A stretch of DNA of 64,000 bases, taken from Sphaerisporangium sp039871875 (GTDB lineage Bacteria > Actinomycetota > Actinomycetes > Streptosporangiales > Streptosporangiaceae). The stretch covers positions 62,001-126,000 of the forward strand of contig NZ_JBDPMD010000013.1 of assembly GCF_039871875.1 (NCBI RefSeq), written 5' to 3'. Numbering within the stretch: the stretch's first letter is position 1; each line of letters starts with the position of its first letter. The notes under the pieces are model-generated. The model ran no database searches, was not told the origin of the DNA, and saw nothing but the letters and a program-made list of their open reading frames with translations. Both the position numbers and the translations under genes were made by a program. This document shows, one piece after another, positions 1-7,432 of the stretch.

Positions 1-509
1 CTTGCCTGCTCGTTGCGCAGACGCTGCTCGGTCTCGGCGCGTTCGGCGCGCTCGCGCAGCGATCGGGTCAGCTCGCGGCGGGTGGTGGCGTACGCCCCTG
101 CTGCCAGCGTGATCCCGGTGGCGATCACCGCCGAGATCAGCGCGTCCGTGCCCAACCGGCCGCCGTCCACCCACTGCTGGGCCAGGAACCCCGCCATGCC
201 GATCGCCGCCAGCGCCAGGAAACGTGTGCCCGCGCCGGAGAACAGGCTGATCAGCAACGGCCCCGGATTGCCCGACAGCACGTACGCGCCGGCCCCGACG
301 ACGGCCACCGCTACCGGCCACCGGCACCGGAACCACACCGCACCAGTGCCTGCCAGCCCGGCGGCGGCGATGACGGGTCGCGGCAGCGGCGCCCACGGCG
401 TCTTGACCGCCAGGACGGTGAGGAACAGGCAGAGCGCCACGGATGCCGCGCTGATCGCGCGCGGCCCGAGCGCGGCCACCCGCCGCAGCGCCGCGCGGTA
501 CGACAGCAT
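1..509 (-). CDS. Sensor histidine kinase, N-terminal part (cut by window edge)
   Basis: The reading frame runs open from an ATG at 507-509 to the left edge, giving about 169 residues with no stop. It shows five hydrophobic segments (roughly residues 18-38, 45-60, 64-80, 98-112 and 123-141), followed by a charged, Arg/Glu-rich linker (around RRELTRSLRERAERAE) that looks like the start of a coiled dimerisation helix. This layout is usual for NarL/DegS-type (HisKA_3) membrane kinases of actinobacteria, whose catalytic part would lie left of the window. The kinase call is therefore inference from architecture; the phosphoacceptor His is not visible. Confidence 0.65.
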   Translation of the reverse strand, partial: MLSYRAALRRVAALGPRAISAASVALCLFLTVLAVKTPWAPLPRPVIAAAGLAGTGAVWFRCRWPVAVAVVGAGAYVLSGNPGPLLISLFSGAGTRFLALAAIGMAGFLAQQWVDGGRLGTDALISAVIATGITLAAGAYATTRRELTRSLRERAERAETEQRLRNEQA

Positions 510-676
510 CGGTCCAGCGTAGCCAGGGCGGCGGCGCACCACCTCATACCGGGGTCGGTGCCGGACACAGGGTGGTCTCCGACTTTCGTCGAAGACGCCT
601 ATGGCCGCGATGGCGATGCGGCCGCACCATCGCCGGCCGCATCGTGGATGGCCTCGACAAGGTCAGGAGTCGTCCT

Positions 677-2521
677 GTGTATGTCTTCCGTCCGATGCTC
701 GTCGCGGCGTGCGCGGCGCTGATGATCCTCGTCCCGCGTCCCGCCGCGGCAGCTACCGATATTCCCGATGAACGTGCTCTGGCAGATTTCTTCGACGCCG
801 CGATGGCGGACGGGCTGGCGGCCAACCACGTGCCGGGCGCGGTCGTCTCGGTGGTGGGCGGTGGGAAGATGCTCTTCAGCAAGGGGTACGGACTGGCCGA
901 CGTCGAGAACCGCAGGCCCTTTGACCCGGACACCTCAATGGTCCGGATCGCCTCGATCACCAAGCTGTTCACCTGGACCGCGGTGATGCAGCAGGTTCAG
1001 CAGGGCAAGCTGGACCTGAAAGCGGACGTGAACCGCTACCTCACCGCGTTCCGGATCCCCGCGACCTACCCGCAGCCGATCACGCTGCAGGACCTGATGG
1101 ACCACACGGCCGGGTTCGAGGACCGCACGATCGGTGCGGGGGCGCGGAGCAAGGACGACGTGCCGCCCTTGGGGGACCATCTCGCCGACAACATGCCCGC
1201 GCGGGTACGCCCGCCCGGCGAGGTGTCGGCGTACTCGAACTATGGGGCGGCGCTGGCCGGATACATCGTGTCGCGGGTGAGCGGGCAGCCGTATGACGAG
1301 TACGTGCGCGACCACATCCTCGACCCGCTCGCGATGCGGCACAGCACGGCCGCCGAACCCGTCCCCGCCCCCTTGGCCGCGGATCTGGCGCGCAGCTACG
1401 ACTACGAGGGCGGGGCGTATCGGCGCAAGCCGTTCGTCTTCGACAACCTCGCCCCCGACGGGTCGATCAGTGCCACCGCGAACGACATGGCCAACTTCAT
1501 GATCGCTCACCTGCGGGACGGACGCTTCGGCGATCAGCGCATCCTCGACGAGCCGACGGCCCGGCTCATGCACCGGCGGACGTTCGCGGCCGATCCGCGC
1601 ATCGACGGGTACGCCCACGGGTTCAAGGAGCAGACGCTCAACGGGCATCGTGTGCTCATGCACGACGGCGGCTGGGAGGGCTTCCAGAGCGCGTTGCTGC
1701 TGGTGCCCGACGCCGACCTCGGCCTGTTCGTCTCCACGAACAGTCCAGGCGGGGCCGACGCCGCCACCAAGATCATTCCTGCCTTCTTCGACCGCTTCCT
1801 GCCCGGAAAACGTGCCGTGCCCGACGGCGGTGCTTCCGTCACGCCTGTTGAAGGCTTCTACAAGCTCACCCGGTCCGCCGAGTCCAGCATCGAGAAGGTG
1901 GTCGCCCTGACCGGTTCCACCCGGCTGCGGGTGAAGGACGGGAAGCTCACCTTCAGGGGCTCGACGTGGAGCCCGCTGGGGCCCGGGCTGTATCAGCAGA
2001 ACGGCGGCACGCAGCGGCTGGCGCTGGTGACCGGCGGGAGCGGTGTCGCGTACGTGGCCACGGACGGCCCCGCCTACCAGCGCGTCCCCTGGTGGGACAC
2101 CCCGCCGGTCAATGTCGTCATCGTCCTGCTGTTCGCCGTCACCGCCCTGACCGCCGTACTCGGCCTGCCGGTGGCCGCTGTGGTCCGCCGGGCCAAGAAG
2201 CGTCCCGTTCGGCGTGTCTGGCGCGCCGGCCGTGTCCTGGCCGGGCTGGCCGCCGCGGTCGGACTGGTGTTCGTCGTCCTGTTCACGCTGGTCCTGACCG
2301 GCGACACGAGCATCCTGTACGGCGTGCCGACCAACGTCCAGGTCCTCCTGGTGCTGCCGCTGCTGGTCCTCGCACTCACCGTCGCCGCGATCGCCACCAC
2401 CGTGAGGGCCTGGCGGCACGCAGGCGTCCTGGCCCGCGGCCACCAGGTGGTCGTGCTGGCGGGGCTGCTCACCCTCCTCTGGTTCTGCCGGCACTGGAAC
2501 CTGCTCGGTTGGCACCTGTGA
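677..2521 (+). CDS. Membrane-anchored serine hydrolase, class C beta-lactamase / penicillin-binding-protein-like
   Basis: A 614-residue secreted protein with a penicillin-recognising hydrolase fold. I chose the GTG at 677 because AGGAG sits 7 bases upstream (665-669) and because the protein then begins with a signal peptide (hydrophobic residues 7-20, cleavage near AAAA). The catalytic Ser-Lys pair is SITK at residues 93-96, the YSN tyrosine motif is at 186-188 and HDG at 329-331 replaces KTG. A soluble insert follows, and the last ~135 residues carry four transmembrane helices, so the hydrolase domain is tethered outside the cell. Such proteins act as peptidases, esterases or amidases; the substrate cannot be read from sequence. 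The same frame stays open upstream to 572, but that extension would bury the signal peptide. Confidence 0.85.
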   Translation: MYVFRPMLVAACAALMILVPRPAAAATDIPDERALADFFDAAMADGLAANHVPGAVVSVVGGGKMLFSKGYGLADVENRRPFDPDTSMVRIASITKLFTWTAVMQQVQQGKLDLKADVNRYLTAFRIPATYPQPITLQDLMDHTAGFEDRTIGAGARSKDDVPPLGDHLADNMPARVRPPGEVSAYSNYGAALAGYIVSRVSGQPYDEYVRDHILDPLAMRHSTAAEPVPAPLAADLARSYDYEGGAYRRKPFVFDNLAPDGSISATANDMANFMIAHLRDGRFGDQRILDEPTARLMHRRTFAADPRIDGYAHGFKEQTLNGHRVLMHDGGWEGFQSALLLVPDADLGLFVSTNSPGGADAATKIIPAFFDRFLPGKRAVPDGGASVTPVEGFYKLTRSAESSIEKVVALTGSTRLRVKDGKLTFRGSTWSPLGPGLYQQNGGTQRLALVTGGSGVAYVATDGPAYQRVPWWDTPPVNVVIVLLFAVTALTAVLGLPVAAVVRRAKKRPVRRVWRAGRVLAGLAAAVGLVFVVLFTLVLTGDTSILYGVPTNVQVLLVLPLLVLALTVAAIATTVRAWRHAGVLARGHQVVVLAGLLTLLWFCRHWNLLGWHL

Positions 2522-2647
2522 TCACTCGACCGCCCGGCTCAGCAGCCGGACAGGTGCCGCGTGGCTGACGGTTGATCTACCAGCGGCCAGGTACTTCCCG
2601 AAGGCCGAGGATGTGCCGAGGCGGAGGTGTTGCGCTGCGGCAGATCC

Positions 2648-3115
2648 TCAATCGGTCGCGAGATCAGCTTCGGCAGCCTGCTTGATGTGCCGGTTCCGGA
2701 TCAGGATCAACTTGGGCATGTAGTGACGGAGAGCCAGCATTTCAGCGACCCTCCCAAGAGGACCGAGAGGTGCGGCGAATTCAACGACGTCGCTCATTAC
2801 CGTACCGCCGTGGCCGTCAGGTCGAAAACAGTGAGCGTGGTACCAGCGTTCGAAAGGGCCTGACACCTGCTCATCGACGAAATATCCAGGGCGATCGTAA
2901 GCGCTGATCGTAGACGTCATCCGCCAACGGATACCGAAGTGTCGCGCCTGCCACGTAACGATATCGCCCAGCTTCAAGCTGCCGGTGGTCACACCTCCGA
3001 CCGCTTTCTCGGAAGATCCTGCCATTGATGCTGTGTGAACGTCCACGTCCAGCGAGATATCGAAGACTCGTTCCGGAGGGGCCGTGACATGCGTGACAAT
3101 CTCAAAGCTCGGCAT
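2648..3115 (-). CDS. SRPBCC (START-like) ligand-binding protein
   Basis: 155 residues. The N-terminus (FEIVTHVTAPPERVFDISLD) is the typical first strand and helix of the polyketide cyclase / SRPBCC fold; the middle (GDIVTWQARHFGIRWRMTST) and the C-terminal long helix (FAAPLGPLGRVAEMLALRHY) also match the family, whose members bind hydrophobic ligands in a deep cavity. No catalytic residues can be assigned. The family commonly sits alone or next to regulators, and here the gene stands alone just outside the island-like region. Function beyond fold is unknown. Confidence 0.75.
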   Translation of the reverse strand: MPSFEIVTHVTAPPERVFDISLDVDVHTASMAGSSEKAVGGVTTGSLKLGDIVTWQARHFGIRWRMTSTISAYDRPGYFVDEQVSGPFERWYHAHCFRPDGHGGTVMSDVVEFAAPLGPLGRVAEMLALRHYMPKLILIRNRHIKQAAEADLATD

Positions 3116-3357
3116 GCGTCAAGCCTAAGGCAGCGCACTCTAGTGGAACCTCCTGGGTTGCTTCCTGCCTTCCCGACAGATGCCGCGCGGGAAGCATAAA
3201 CCGCATTAGCAGCTCGGATCCGGCCCGTCCCGATCGGTTCAACCTGGACCAAGGACGCGGCCATTCCGTCTGGAACGGCATGGACGGCGGTGAACTGCAA
3301 CCGGGAGCCGGAATCATGGTCGAGACGTTGAGAGCAGAGCCTGGGTGAATGAATTAA

Positions 3358-3519
3358 GAGGCCTGTTCGTATGGCTGGGTGGGTGCTTTCGTGGACGTCT
3401 ACGGCCACTTGCTGGAGGGCGACGAGCGGGCGGCGCCGGAGGCGATCTCCGGAGCCCCCGGAAAGATCCACGCGGGTGGCTCCAGGGTGGCCCCCACAGA
3501 GGTGGAGGGCACCACGTGA
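3358..3519 (+). pseudogene. C-terminal remnant of a tyrosine-type integrase
   Basis: After a stop at 3355-3357 this frame reads through to TGA at 3517-3519. It contains VDVYGHLLEGDERAAPEAIS (from 3391), which matches the very C-terminus of actinobacterial phage and integrative-element tyrosine recombinases: the catalytic Tyr lies in the VYGHL motif and is followed by an acidic/alanine tail. No upstream integrase sequence (Arg, HxxR boxes) is recognisable, so only the tail survives. It points toward the tRNA-Arg-derived repeat at 3531-3617, the usual arrangement of int next to its attachment site. Confidence 0.65.
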
Positions 3520-3530
3520 AGGTGGAAAGC

Positions 3531-3617
3531 AAGAAGGCCCGTCCCCAGTTTGCCTGGTGACGGACCTTCGTGGCTGGCGCGGCCGAGAGGACTCGAACCC
3601 TGAACTTCTGATCCGTA
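3531..3617 (-). repeat. Degenerate copy of tRNA-Arg 3' half plus terminator (att-like site)
   Basis: This stretch aligns with 6851-6937, which holds the terminator and the 3' half of the intact tRNA-Arg(ACG). Identity begins exactly at the anticodon loop (TACGGATCAGAAG on the minus strand), runs through the T-arm and acceptor end including CCA, and continues into the terminator hairpin. It has a one-base deletion and a few substitutions. The 5' half of the tRNA is absent. A duplication starting at the anticodon loop is the signature of tyrosine-integrase attachment in a tRNA gene. Confidence 0.7.
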
Positions 3618-3788
3618 AGGAAGGGCAGACGCACCTCGTCCTCAGCTTCCCGGCCTGCCAGGCGGCGTTTATGAGCTGGTGGAGTGTGATCGAGTGAGGC
3701 GGTGTGCTGTACGGACTGCTGTACAACACTCAAGCCCAAGACGCGCCGGCCCTCGAGGCACTCCACCCAGCGCCGACGGAGGAATCAC

Positions 3789-3983
3789 TCAGCCGGCTCC
3801 GGGTCCCAGCCCTCGATCTTCACAGGATCGAGGCCGATCACCAGTACTCGTGCCGACGTCACATGTCCTCCCCTTCGCGACGGCTGTACCGTCTTGTCCC
3901 GCTCCGCTCGCGAAGTACATCCGCCGGACACCCTCCAGCGCTGCCGCGGCGGTCTCGGGCCGGGTCAGATCGCCGAGGACCAC
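3789..3983 (-). pseudogene. Fragment of NmrA-like / NAD(P)-binding protein
   Basis: The segment reads VLGDLTRPETAAAALEGVRR near its start, which matches the second Rossmann strand and helix of NmrA/azoreductase-like short-chain proteins (pattern GDLxxPxTLxxALxGV). A stop lies two codons before it, and the GxxGxxG nucleotide loop that should precede it is missing. Downstream the similarity fades within about 40 codons. I read it as debris of a redox gene. HxlR-type regulators are often paired with such enzymes, and a decayed HxlR gene lies nearby at 5427-5631. Confidence 0.4.
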
Positions 3984-4075
3984 CCATCACTGGCAACCAG
4001 CGGTCGGACTCCTTCGCATGACTGAGTCGGGCAGGGTCACGCCGCTTGGCGGCGTTGTGGGCAGGTGACGTGAGG

Positions 4076-4549
4076 TCAGCGGCCGGGGGCCCGCTTCTTG
4101 ACCTCCTGCAACACCCAGCCGTTGCCGTCCGGGTCGCTGAAGGTGGCGTAGGAGCCGTAGTCGTTTCGGTCTGGGTGCGGGCCGGTCAGCCGTCCCTGGC
4201 CGTTGAGCCGGTGGGTGAAGTCTCCGGCATCGTGGCCGTGGTAGTAGAGCCCGCTCGCGTCGTGAAAGATCTCGCTGATTTCGACGCCGCGGCCGGCCAG
4301 CTCCGCGCGGGCCTTCTCGATGTCGGAGACGATGAGGTAGAGCCCCTGGACCGAACCTGGCGCGGCGGAGGTGATCCCGTTGCCGAAAATGATCGAACAC
4401 TCCGAGCCGGGTGGCGTGAAGTGGACCGCGCGCCAGTCCTCACTGACGGTCTTGTCGAGATCAAAACGGAATCCCGCCGCCTCGTAGAAGGACTTGGCCC
4501 GGTCGACGTCGGACACAGGCAGCACGATGAGTTCGAGTTTCAGATCCAT
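4076..4549 (-). CDS. VOC (glyoxalase/bleomycin-resistance fold) protein
   Basis: 157 residues with the paired beta-alpha-beta-beta-beta modules of the vicinal oxygen chelate superfamily: the first module starts LELIVLPVSDVDRAKSFYEA, the second contains GLYLIVSDIEKARAEL, and the end is ATFSDPDGNGWVLQEV, the typical closing motif. Metal-binding positions are not obvious enough to assign a reaction; relatives include glyoxalase-like enzymes, dioxygenases and drug-binding proteins. The gene is intact and lies within the island-like interval between the att-like repeat and tRNA-Arg. Confidence 0.85.
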   Translation of the reverse strand: MDLKLELIVLPVSDVDRAKSFYEAAGFRFDLDKTVSEDWRAVHFTPPGSECSIIFGNGITSAAPGSVQGLYLIVSDIEKARAELAGRGVEISEIFHDASGLYYHGHDAGDFTHRLNGQGRLTGPHPDRNDYGSYATFSDPDGNGWVLQEVKKRAPGR

Positions 4550-4892
4550 CTGGGTTCATCTTTCTTGACGACGGTGGATCGCACGACGTACGTCCCCCGT
4601 TCAGTGAATGGTTGCGGTCGGCGGCACGGCACACGCCAGAGCGGCGCATACCGCCCGCCGAGCGGTTTCCCCTGTTCACAGCCGCATCCCCGTGGACGGC
4701 TGTGCTACTGGTCGCCGGACGCGCCCCGGACCGGCGCACCGTCCCCGGCATCGGGGTCACGGCCCTTGCCGGTCATCTGCGTCACGGCGGCTATCCGGCC
4801 TCCGTTCATTCGGGCCGACCGGCAGAATCTAGATATTTTTTAACCAGGTCTGCCCTCCGAAAAGATCGCGCGGAGATGCCGCACGAGAGGAA
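4550..4892. other. 343-base gap without a recognisable gene
   Basis: Neither strand gives a frame with coding-like composition or a recognisable family. A short AT-rich patch lies near 4828-4842, just beyond the end of the Rrf2 gene. I see no convincing hairpin. Confidence 0.5.
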
Positions 4893-5378
4893 TCAGTCGC
4901 GTCCGAACGCATGGCGAACATGCGCCGCGACGCCGGGAGCGTGCCCTTCGGCCGCGGCCCTCACGTCGGCGAGGCTCTGTTCGGCCAACGCCTTCCGCCA
5001 GGCCGCTTCTGCCCGCCCCATGGCCGCCTTCACCGCACATGGGTCGGCGAACAGGGAGTCGGGGCACCGCTCCCCGATGGTGCCGCACCGGCGGATCTCG
5101 GTGCACCGGAAAAGGGGTGCATCCCCCTCGATGGCAACGACCACGTCCAGCACCGACACCGCCTCCAGGGAACGAGCCAGGCGAAACCCACCCCGCGCCC
5201 CCGGTACCGATTCGAGCAGACCGGCCTTGGCCAGCTGCTGCAGTTGCTTGTTCAGGTAAGACACCGACAGGTCGTGACCGGCGGCCAGTTGCGCGGTGGT
5301 CACCGGCTCACCGTCCTCCGACCATGCGAGGTTGAGCAGCACATGCATCGCCCACTCGACACCCTTACCTGTCCGCAC
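4893..5378 (-). CDS. Rrf2-family transcriptional regulator with cysteine cluster
   Basis: 161 residues from the preferred GTG at 5378. An N-terminal winged helix (VEWAMHVLLNLAW, then the recognition region SVSYLNKQLQQLAKAGLLES and the wing GARGGFRLAR) is followed by a dimerisation helix and four cysteines (FRC...RRCG...ERCPDS...DPC) where IscR, NsrR and RsrR hold an Fe-S cluster, so redox or NO sensing is likely; that is inference from the family. The start was chosen because TAATGT lies 7 bases before the GTG with TTGACA 18 bases further up, a leaderless promoter. The in-frame ATG at 5396 lies inside the promoter and lacks a ribosome binding site. An autoregulatory operator overlaps this promoter. 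Confidence 0.88.
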   Translation of the reverse strand: MRTGKGVEWAMHVLLNLAWSEDGEPVTTAQLAAGHDLSVSYLNKQLQQLAKAGLLESVPGARGGFRLARSLEAVSVLDVVVAIEGDAPLFRCTEIRRCGTIGERCPDSLFADPCAVKAAMGRAEAAWRKALAEQSLADVRAAAEGHAPGVAAHVRHAFGRD

Positions 5379-5415
5379 AACCTGGACATTAAGCATCCAG
5401 GTTCACTTTTGTCAA
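5379..5415 (-). promoter_or_regulatory. Leaderless promoter and palindromic operator of the Rrf2 gene
   Basis: On the minus strand TTGACA (5410-5415) is followed after 18 bases by TAATGT (5386-5391), and the GTG start comes 7 bases later. A perfect inverted repeat, AACCTGGA at 5396-5403 paired with TCCAGGTT at 5379-5386 (minus strand) across 9 bases, straddles the -10 hexamer. A protein bound there would block initiation, so this is the likely autoregulatory site. Confidence 0.7.
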
Positions 5416-5426
5416 GAAACGCCTGG

Positions 5427-5631
5427 TCAACGGCCACGGTGCGCCACCCGGGCCGTATGGATCACGTCGAGATGCTTGTCCGTCCAGCGCGCGCCCCCCG
5501 CGAGGACGGCGACCCGCGCCGGTCAGGTCGTCCTCGACCTGAGGCGGGACGGTCGAGTGCACCGTCCGCGAGATCAGCCCGTCACGCTCCAGGTGCCGCG
5601 ATGCCACCGTGAGCATGCGCTGAGTATGGGG
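5427..5631 (-). pseudogene. Decayed HxlR-family regulator
   Basis: Two frames together spell the C-terminal half of an HxlR winged-helix protein. The first reads QRMLTVASRHLERDGLISR followed by TVPPQVEDDLT (recognition helix and wing). After a frameshift the next reads RWTDKHLDVIHTAR, the family's usual last helix, ending at TGA 5427-5429. A stop cuts it upstream, so the N-terminus with the conserved cysteine is gone. It cannot encode a functional regulator. Confidence 0.65.
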
Positions 5632-5747
5632 TCAGGCGCCGCCGCGACTCGTTGAGGCACCGAGGCCCGGAGCGCTGCGATCGTCCTGGCCGGCCACCGC
5701 GGCCCGCAGACGTCGTGGACGGAGCAGCACCGGCCTCCCCGCTCAGG

Positions 5748-6182
5748 TCACGGACGCGGCGCTCGGCGGTCCCTGCGCTCCTCGAGTTCTTCCGCACTCA
5801 CCGGGATGAGCATCGGCTGCCCTGCCACACCGAACATCGTGACGACGAACTCGGTCTCCGCATCGGGAAGATTGTTGGCATCCTGGTAGTGGATGAGGTC
5901 ACCACCGGGCTCCCAGAACGTCTCACCTGTTCTGACGACCCGTTCCGGTTCCCCTTCCAACTCGAAGAGCATCTCCCCTTTGATCATGTACCCGAACGCA
6001 GGACCTGTGTGGCGGTGCGGCGGATTGCCCTCACTGCCCGGCGGCAGAGTCACCCGGATCGTCATCGCCTCAGCGTTGTCGGGCATCGGCGGCGGTGACG
6101 GCACCGAAGAGATGAGTTCGATTTTCGGCGGCGGAGTGGTGGCGCCGGGATTCTCCAGGTGATGCACATGCTCCGTACTCAT
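5748..6182 (-). CDS. Cupin-domain protein
   Basis: 144 residues from the ATG at 6182 (the frame is open further up to 6266, but the upstream part looks non-coding). It has a single beta-barrel cupin: the first motif contains PPHRHTGPAFGYMIKGEMLF with metal-binding His residues, and the second contains GETFWEPGGDLIHYQDANN. An acidic C-terminal tail follows. Small cupins of this type bind a metal and act as dioxygenases, isomerases or quercetinase-like enzymes; nothing here fixes the substrate. A GGGGGA stretch lies 13-14 bases before the start, further than ideal. Confidence 0.8.
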   Translation of the reverse strand: MSTEHVHHLENPGATTPPPKIELISSVPSPPPMPDNAEAMTIRVTLPPGSEGNPPHRHTGPAFGYMIKGEMLFELEGEPERVVRTGETFWEPGGDLIHYQDANNLPDAETEFVVTMFGVAGQPMLIPVSAEELEERRDRRAPRP

Positions 6183-6851
6183 GGGTTCACTCAGTCCCCC
6201 TCTGATCGTTCCTGTCCCCGGCCAACAGCCCGGCATCCCACGGCGGCGAGCCAGTAAACGAACCATCGCGGGTACCGACCGATCTCGCCGAGTTCACCGC
6301 GCGCACCCCCGAACCGAGCATCACGCTCAGCCAAGTCCTCGCCCGCCTGGAAGGTACGCACCCCTCCACACCACCGACAGCCTCCCCGGCTCCCACCATG
6401 GCATCTTGGCCAAGCGGCATGGTGTTCCTCGAAAGCTACCCGGCGAATTCGAGTAGCTGCCCAAAGCGAATCCAAGCCTTGGTACCGGTCTGCCCAGACC
6501 ACAGGACGACGTCCACGTCACCGGCCGTTCAGCTCCCCCACCAGGCGGGCCGAGTCCCCTCCGCGAGCCTGCCGAACCATGGCGATAACCGACCGGCCCC
6601 CGCCGCACACGCTCAGGGTGATACCCCGGCCGCAGAGCATGGTCGATCATCTCCGTCAAGTACGGCAACTCCTTCACCGGCAGTGAGCCCGAGAGTTGCC
6701 CGCGCCGCACGGCCCGGCAGCGGGCCAAGTACGGCGGCGCGCCGCGCCGCCGCTTGAACGGCTGAGGTTGTTCGCCAGGGCGGCCGGCGATCAGGTGGGA
6801 GCCACCGATGGCTCCCAGCCGGCAAGCTCCAGAAATCGTCCGGACAAAGCG
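6183..6851. other. Gap of about 670 bases with broken, coding-like stretches
   Basis: No full gene is visible. Short stretches on both strands have G/C-rich third positions but are interrupted: plus strand near 6268-6345 (reads TDLAEFTARTPEPSITLSQV) and minus strand near 6440-6640. I cannot assign any to a family. Together with the att-like repeat this suggests degraded island DNA. Confidence 0.5.
6518..6640 (-). CDS. Possible 40-residue small protein, unrecognised
   Basis: ATG at 6640 opens a 40-codon frame (begins MLCGRGITLSVCGGGRSVIA) ending at TGA 6518-6520. About 88% of its third positions are G or C, and GGAG lies about 10 bases upstream. It lies in otherwise degenerate DNA and could equally be the surviving piece of a larger gene. 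No family is recognised. Confidence 0.2.
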   Translation of the reverse strand: MLCGRGITLSVCGGGRSVIAMVRQARGGDSARLVGELNGR

Positions 6852-6889
6852 AAAGGCCCGTCCCAGGTTTCCCTGGTGACGGGCCCTTC
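6852..6889 (-). terminator. Terminator hairpin downstream of tRNA-Arg
   Basis: AAAGGCCCGTCCCAGG pairs with CCTGGTGACGGGCCCTT across a TTTC loop, immediately after the tRNA CCA end on the minus strand. The same hairpin, less perfect, is present in the duplicate at 3534-3569. Confidence 0.7.
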
Positions 6890-6893
6890 TGGC

Positions 6894-6969
6894 TGGCGCG
6901 GCCGAGAGGACTCGAACCCCTAACCTTCTGATCCGTAGTCAGATGCTCTATCCATTGAGCTACGGCCGC
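6894..6969 (-). tRNA. tRNA-Arg(ACG)
   Basis: A 76-base cloverleaf with encoded CCA. The acceptor arms are GCGGCCG and CGGCCGC, the D-stem GCTC/GAGC, the anticodon stem TCTGA/TCAGA with loop CTACGGA (anticodon ACG, wobble A normally edited to inosine), and the T-loop TTCGAGT. It is the intact partner of the partial copy at 3531-3617. Confidence 0.97.
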
Positions 6970-7046
6970 TTGACTCGGGACAAGCATAGCGGGTCTTGGG
7001 GGGTGTGCCGAACCGGTATGGGGAGCGGCGGGGTGGGGGGGCGGGG

Positions 7047-7274
7047 TCAGGTGGTTACGTGGATGGCGAAGTGTTGGCCGCTTACTGTTTGGCCGGGGCG
7101 GATCTTGGCGCGTTTGCGGAGTTCTACCTCGCCGTCTACCAGGATCTCGCCGTCGGCGATCAGGAGTTTGGCGGAGCCTCCGGTTTCCGTTATGTCGCAG
7201 GCCTTGAGTAGGTCGCACAGCGGGATGTACTCGGTGCGGAGGCGGAAGGTGCCCTCCAGGAAGCTCTCGTCCAC
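7047..7274 (-). CDS. S4-domain RNA-binding protein (YbcJ/YaaA-like)
   Basis: 75 residues. Most of the protein is one S4 fold: LCDLLKACDITETGGSAKLL, then the strand ILVDGEVELRKRAKIRPGQT and a short tail. It matches small single-domain S4 proteins that bind structured RNA, probably rRNA or tRNA. I prefer the GTG at 7274 because TATGCT lies 7 bases upstream, a leaderless promoter. An ATG at 7286 would add four residues but overlaps that hexamer. Confidence 0.85.
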   Translation of the reverse strand: MDESFLEGTFRLRTEYIPLCDLLKACDITETGGSAKLLIADGEILVDGEVELRKRAKIRPGQTVSGQHFAIHVTT

Positions 7275-7281
7275 GGGGACC

Positions 7282-7287
7282 AGCATA
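7282..7287 (-). promoter_or_regulatory. -10 hexamer of the S4 gene
   Basis: TATGCT (minus strand) ends 7 bases before GTG 7274, giving an expected transcript start at the first codon. Confidence 0.5.
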
Positions 7288-7432
7288 GGCAGGCGGTGGT
7301 GGGGGGGCTCAAATGGTGTGGATGGGGATAATCCCTCTGCAAAGGTTCGGGGTGGGCGGCGTGGCGTTCGGATCGTCCGGCTATGTCTTGAGATGACTGC
7401 CGGGGGGTGTGGTCAGGCCGGGGGCGCGGGGG

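Noticed and set aside
935..2515. Long open frame on the minus strand opposite the serine hydrolase
   Set aside because: It is a by-product of high GC; it shows low-complexity Gly/Asp/Arg/His composition and no family motif, while the plus strand has catalytic motifs.
3195..3212. A 14-15 base match to the anticodon arm of tRNA-Ser(GCT) (CTGCTAATGCGGTTT on the minus strand)
   Set aside because: It has no further similarity on either side, and several chance matches of this length are expected in a 64-kb window searched on both strands.
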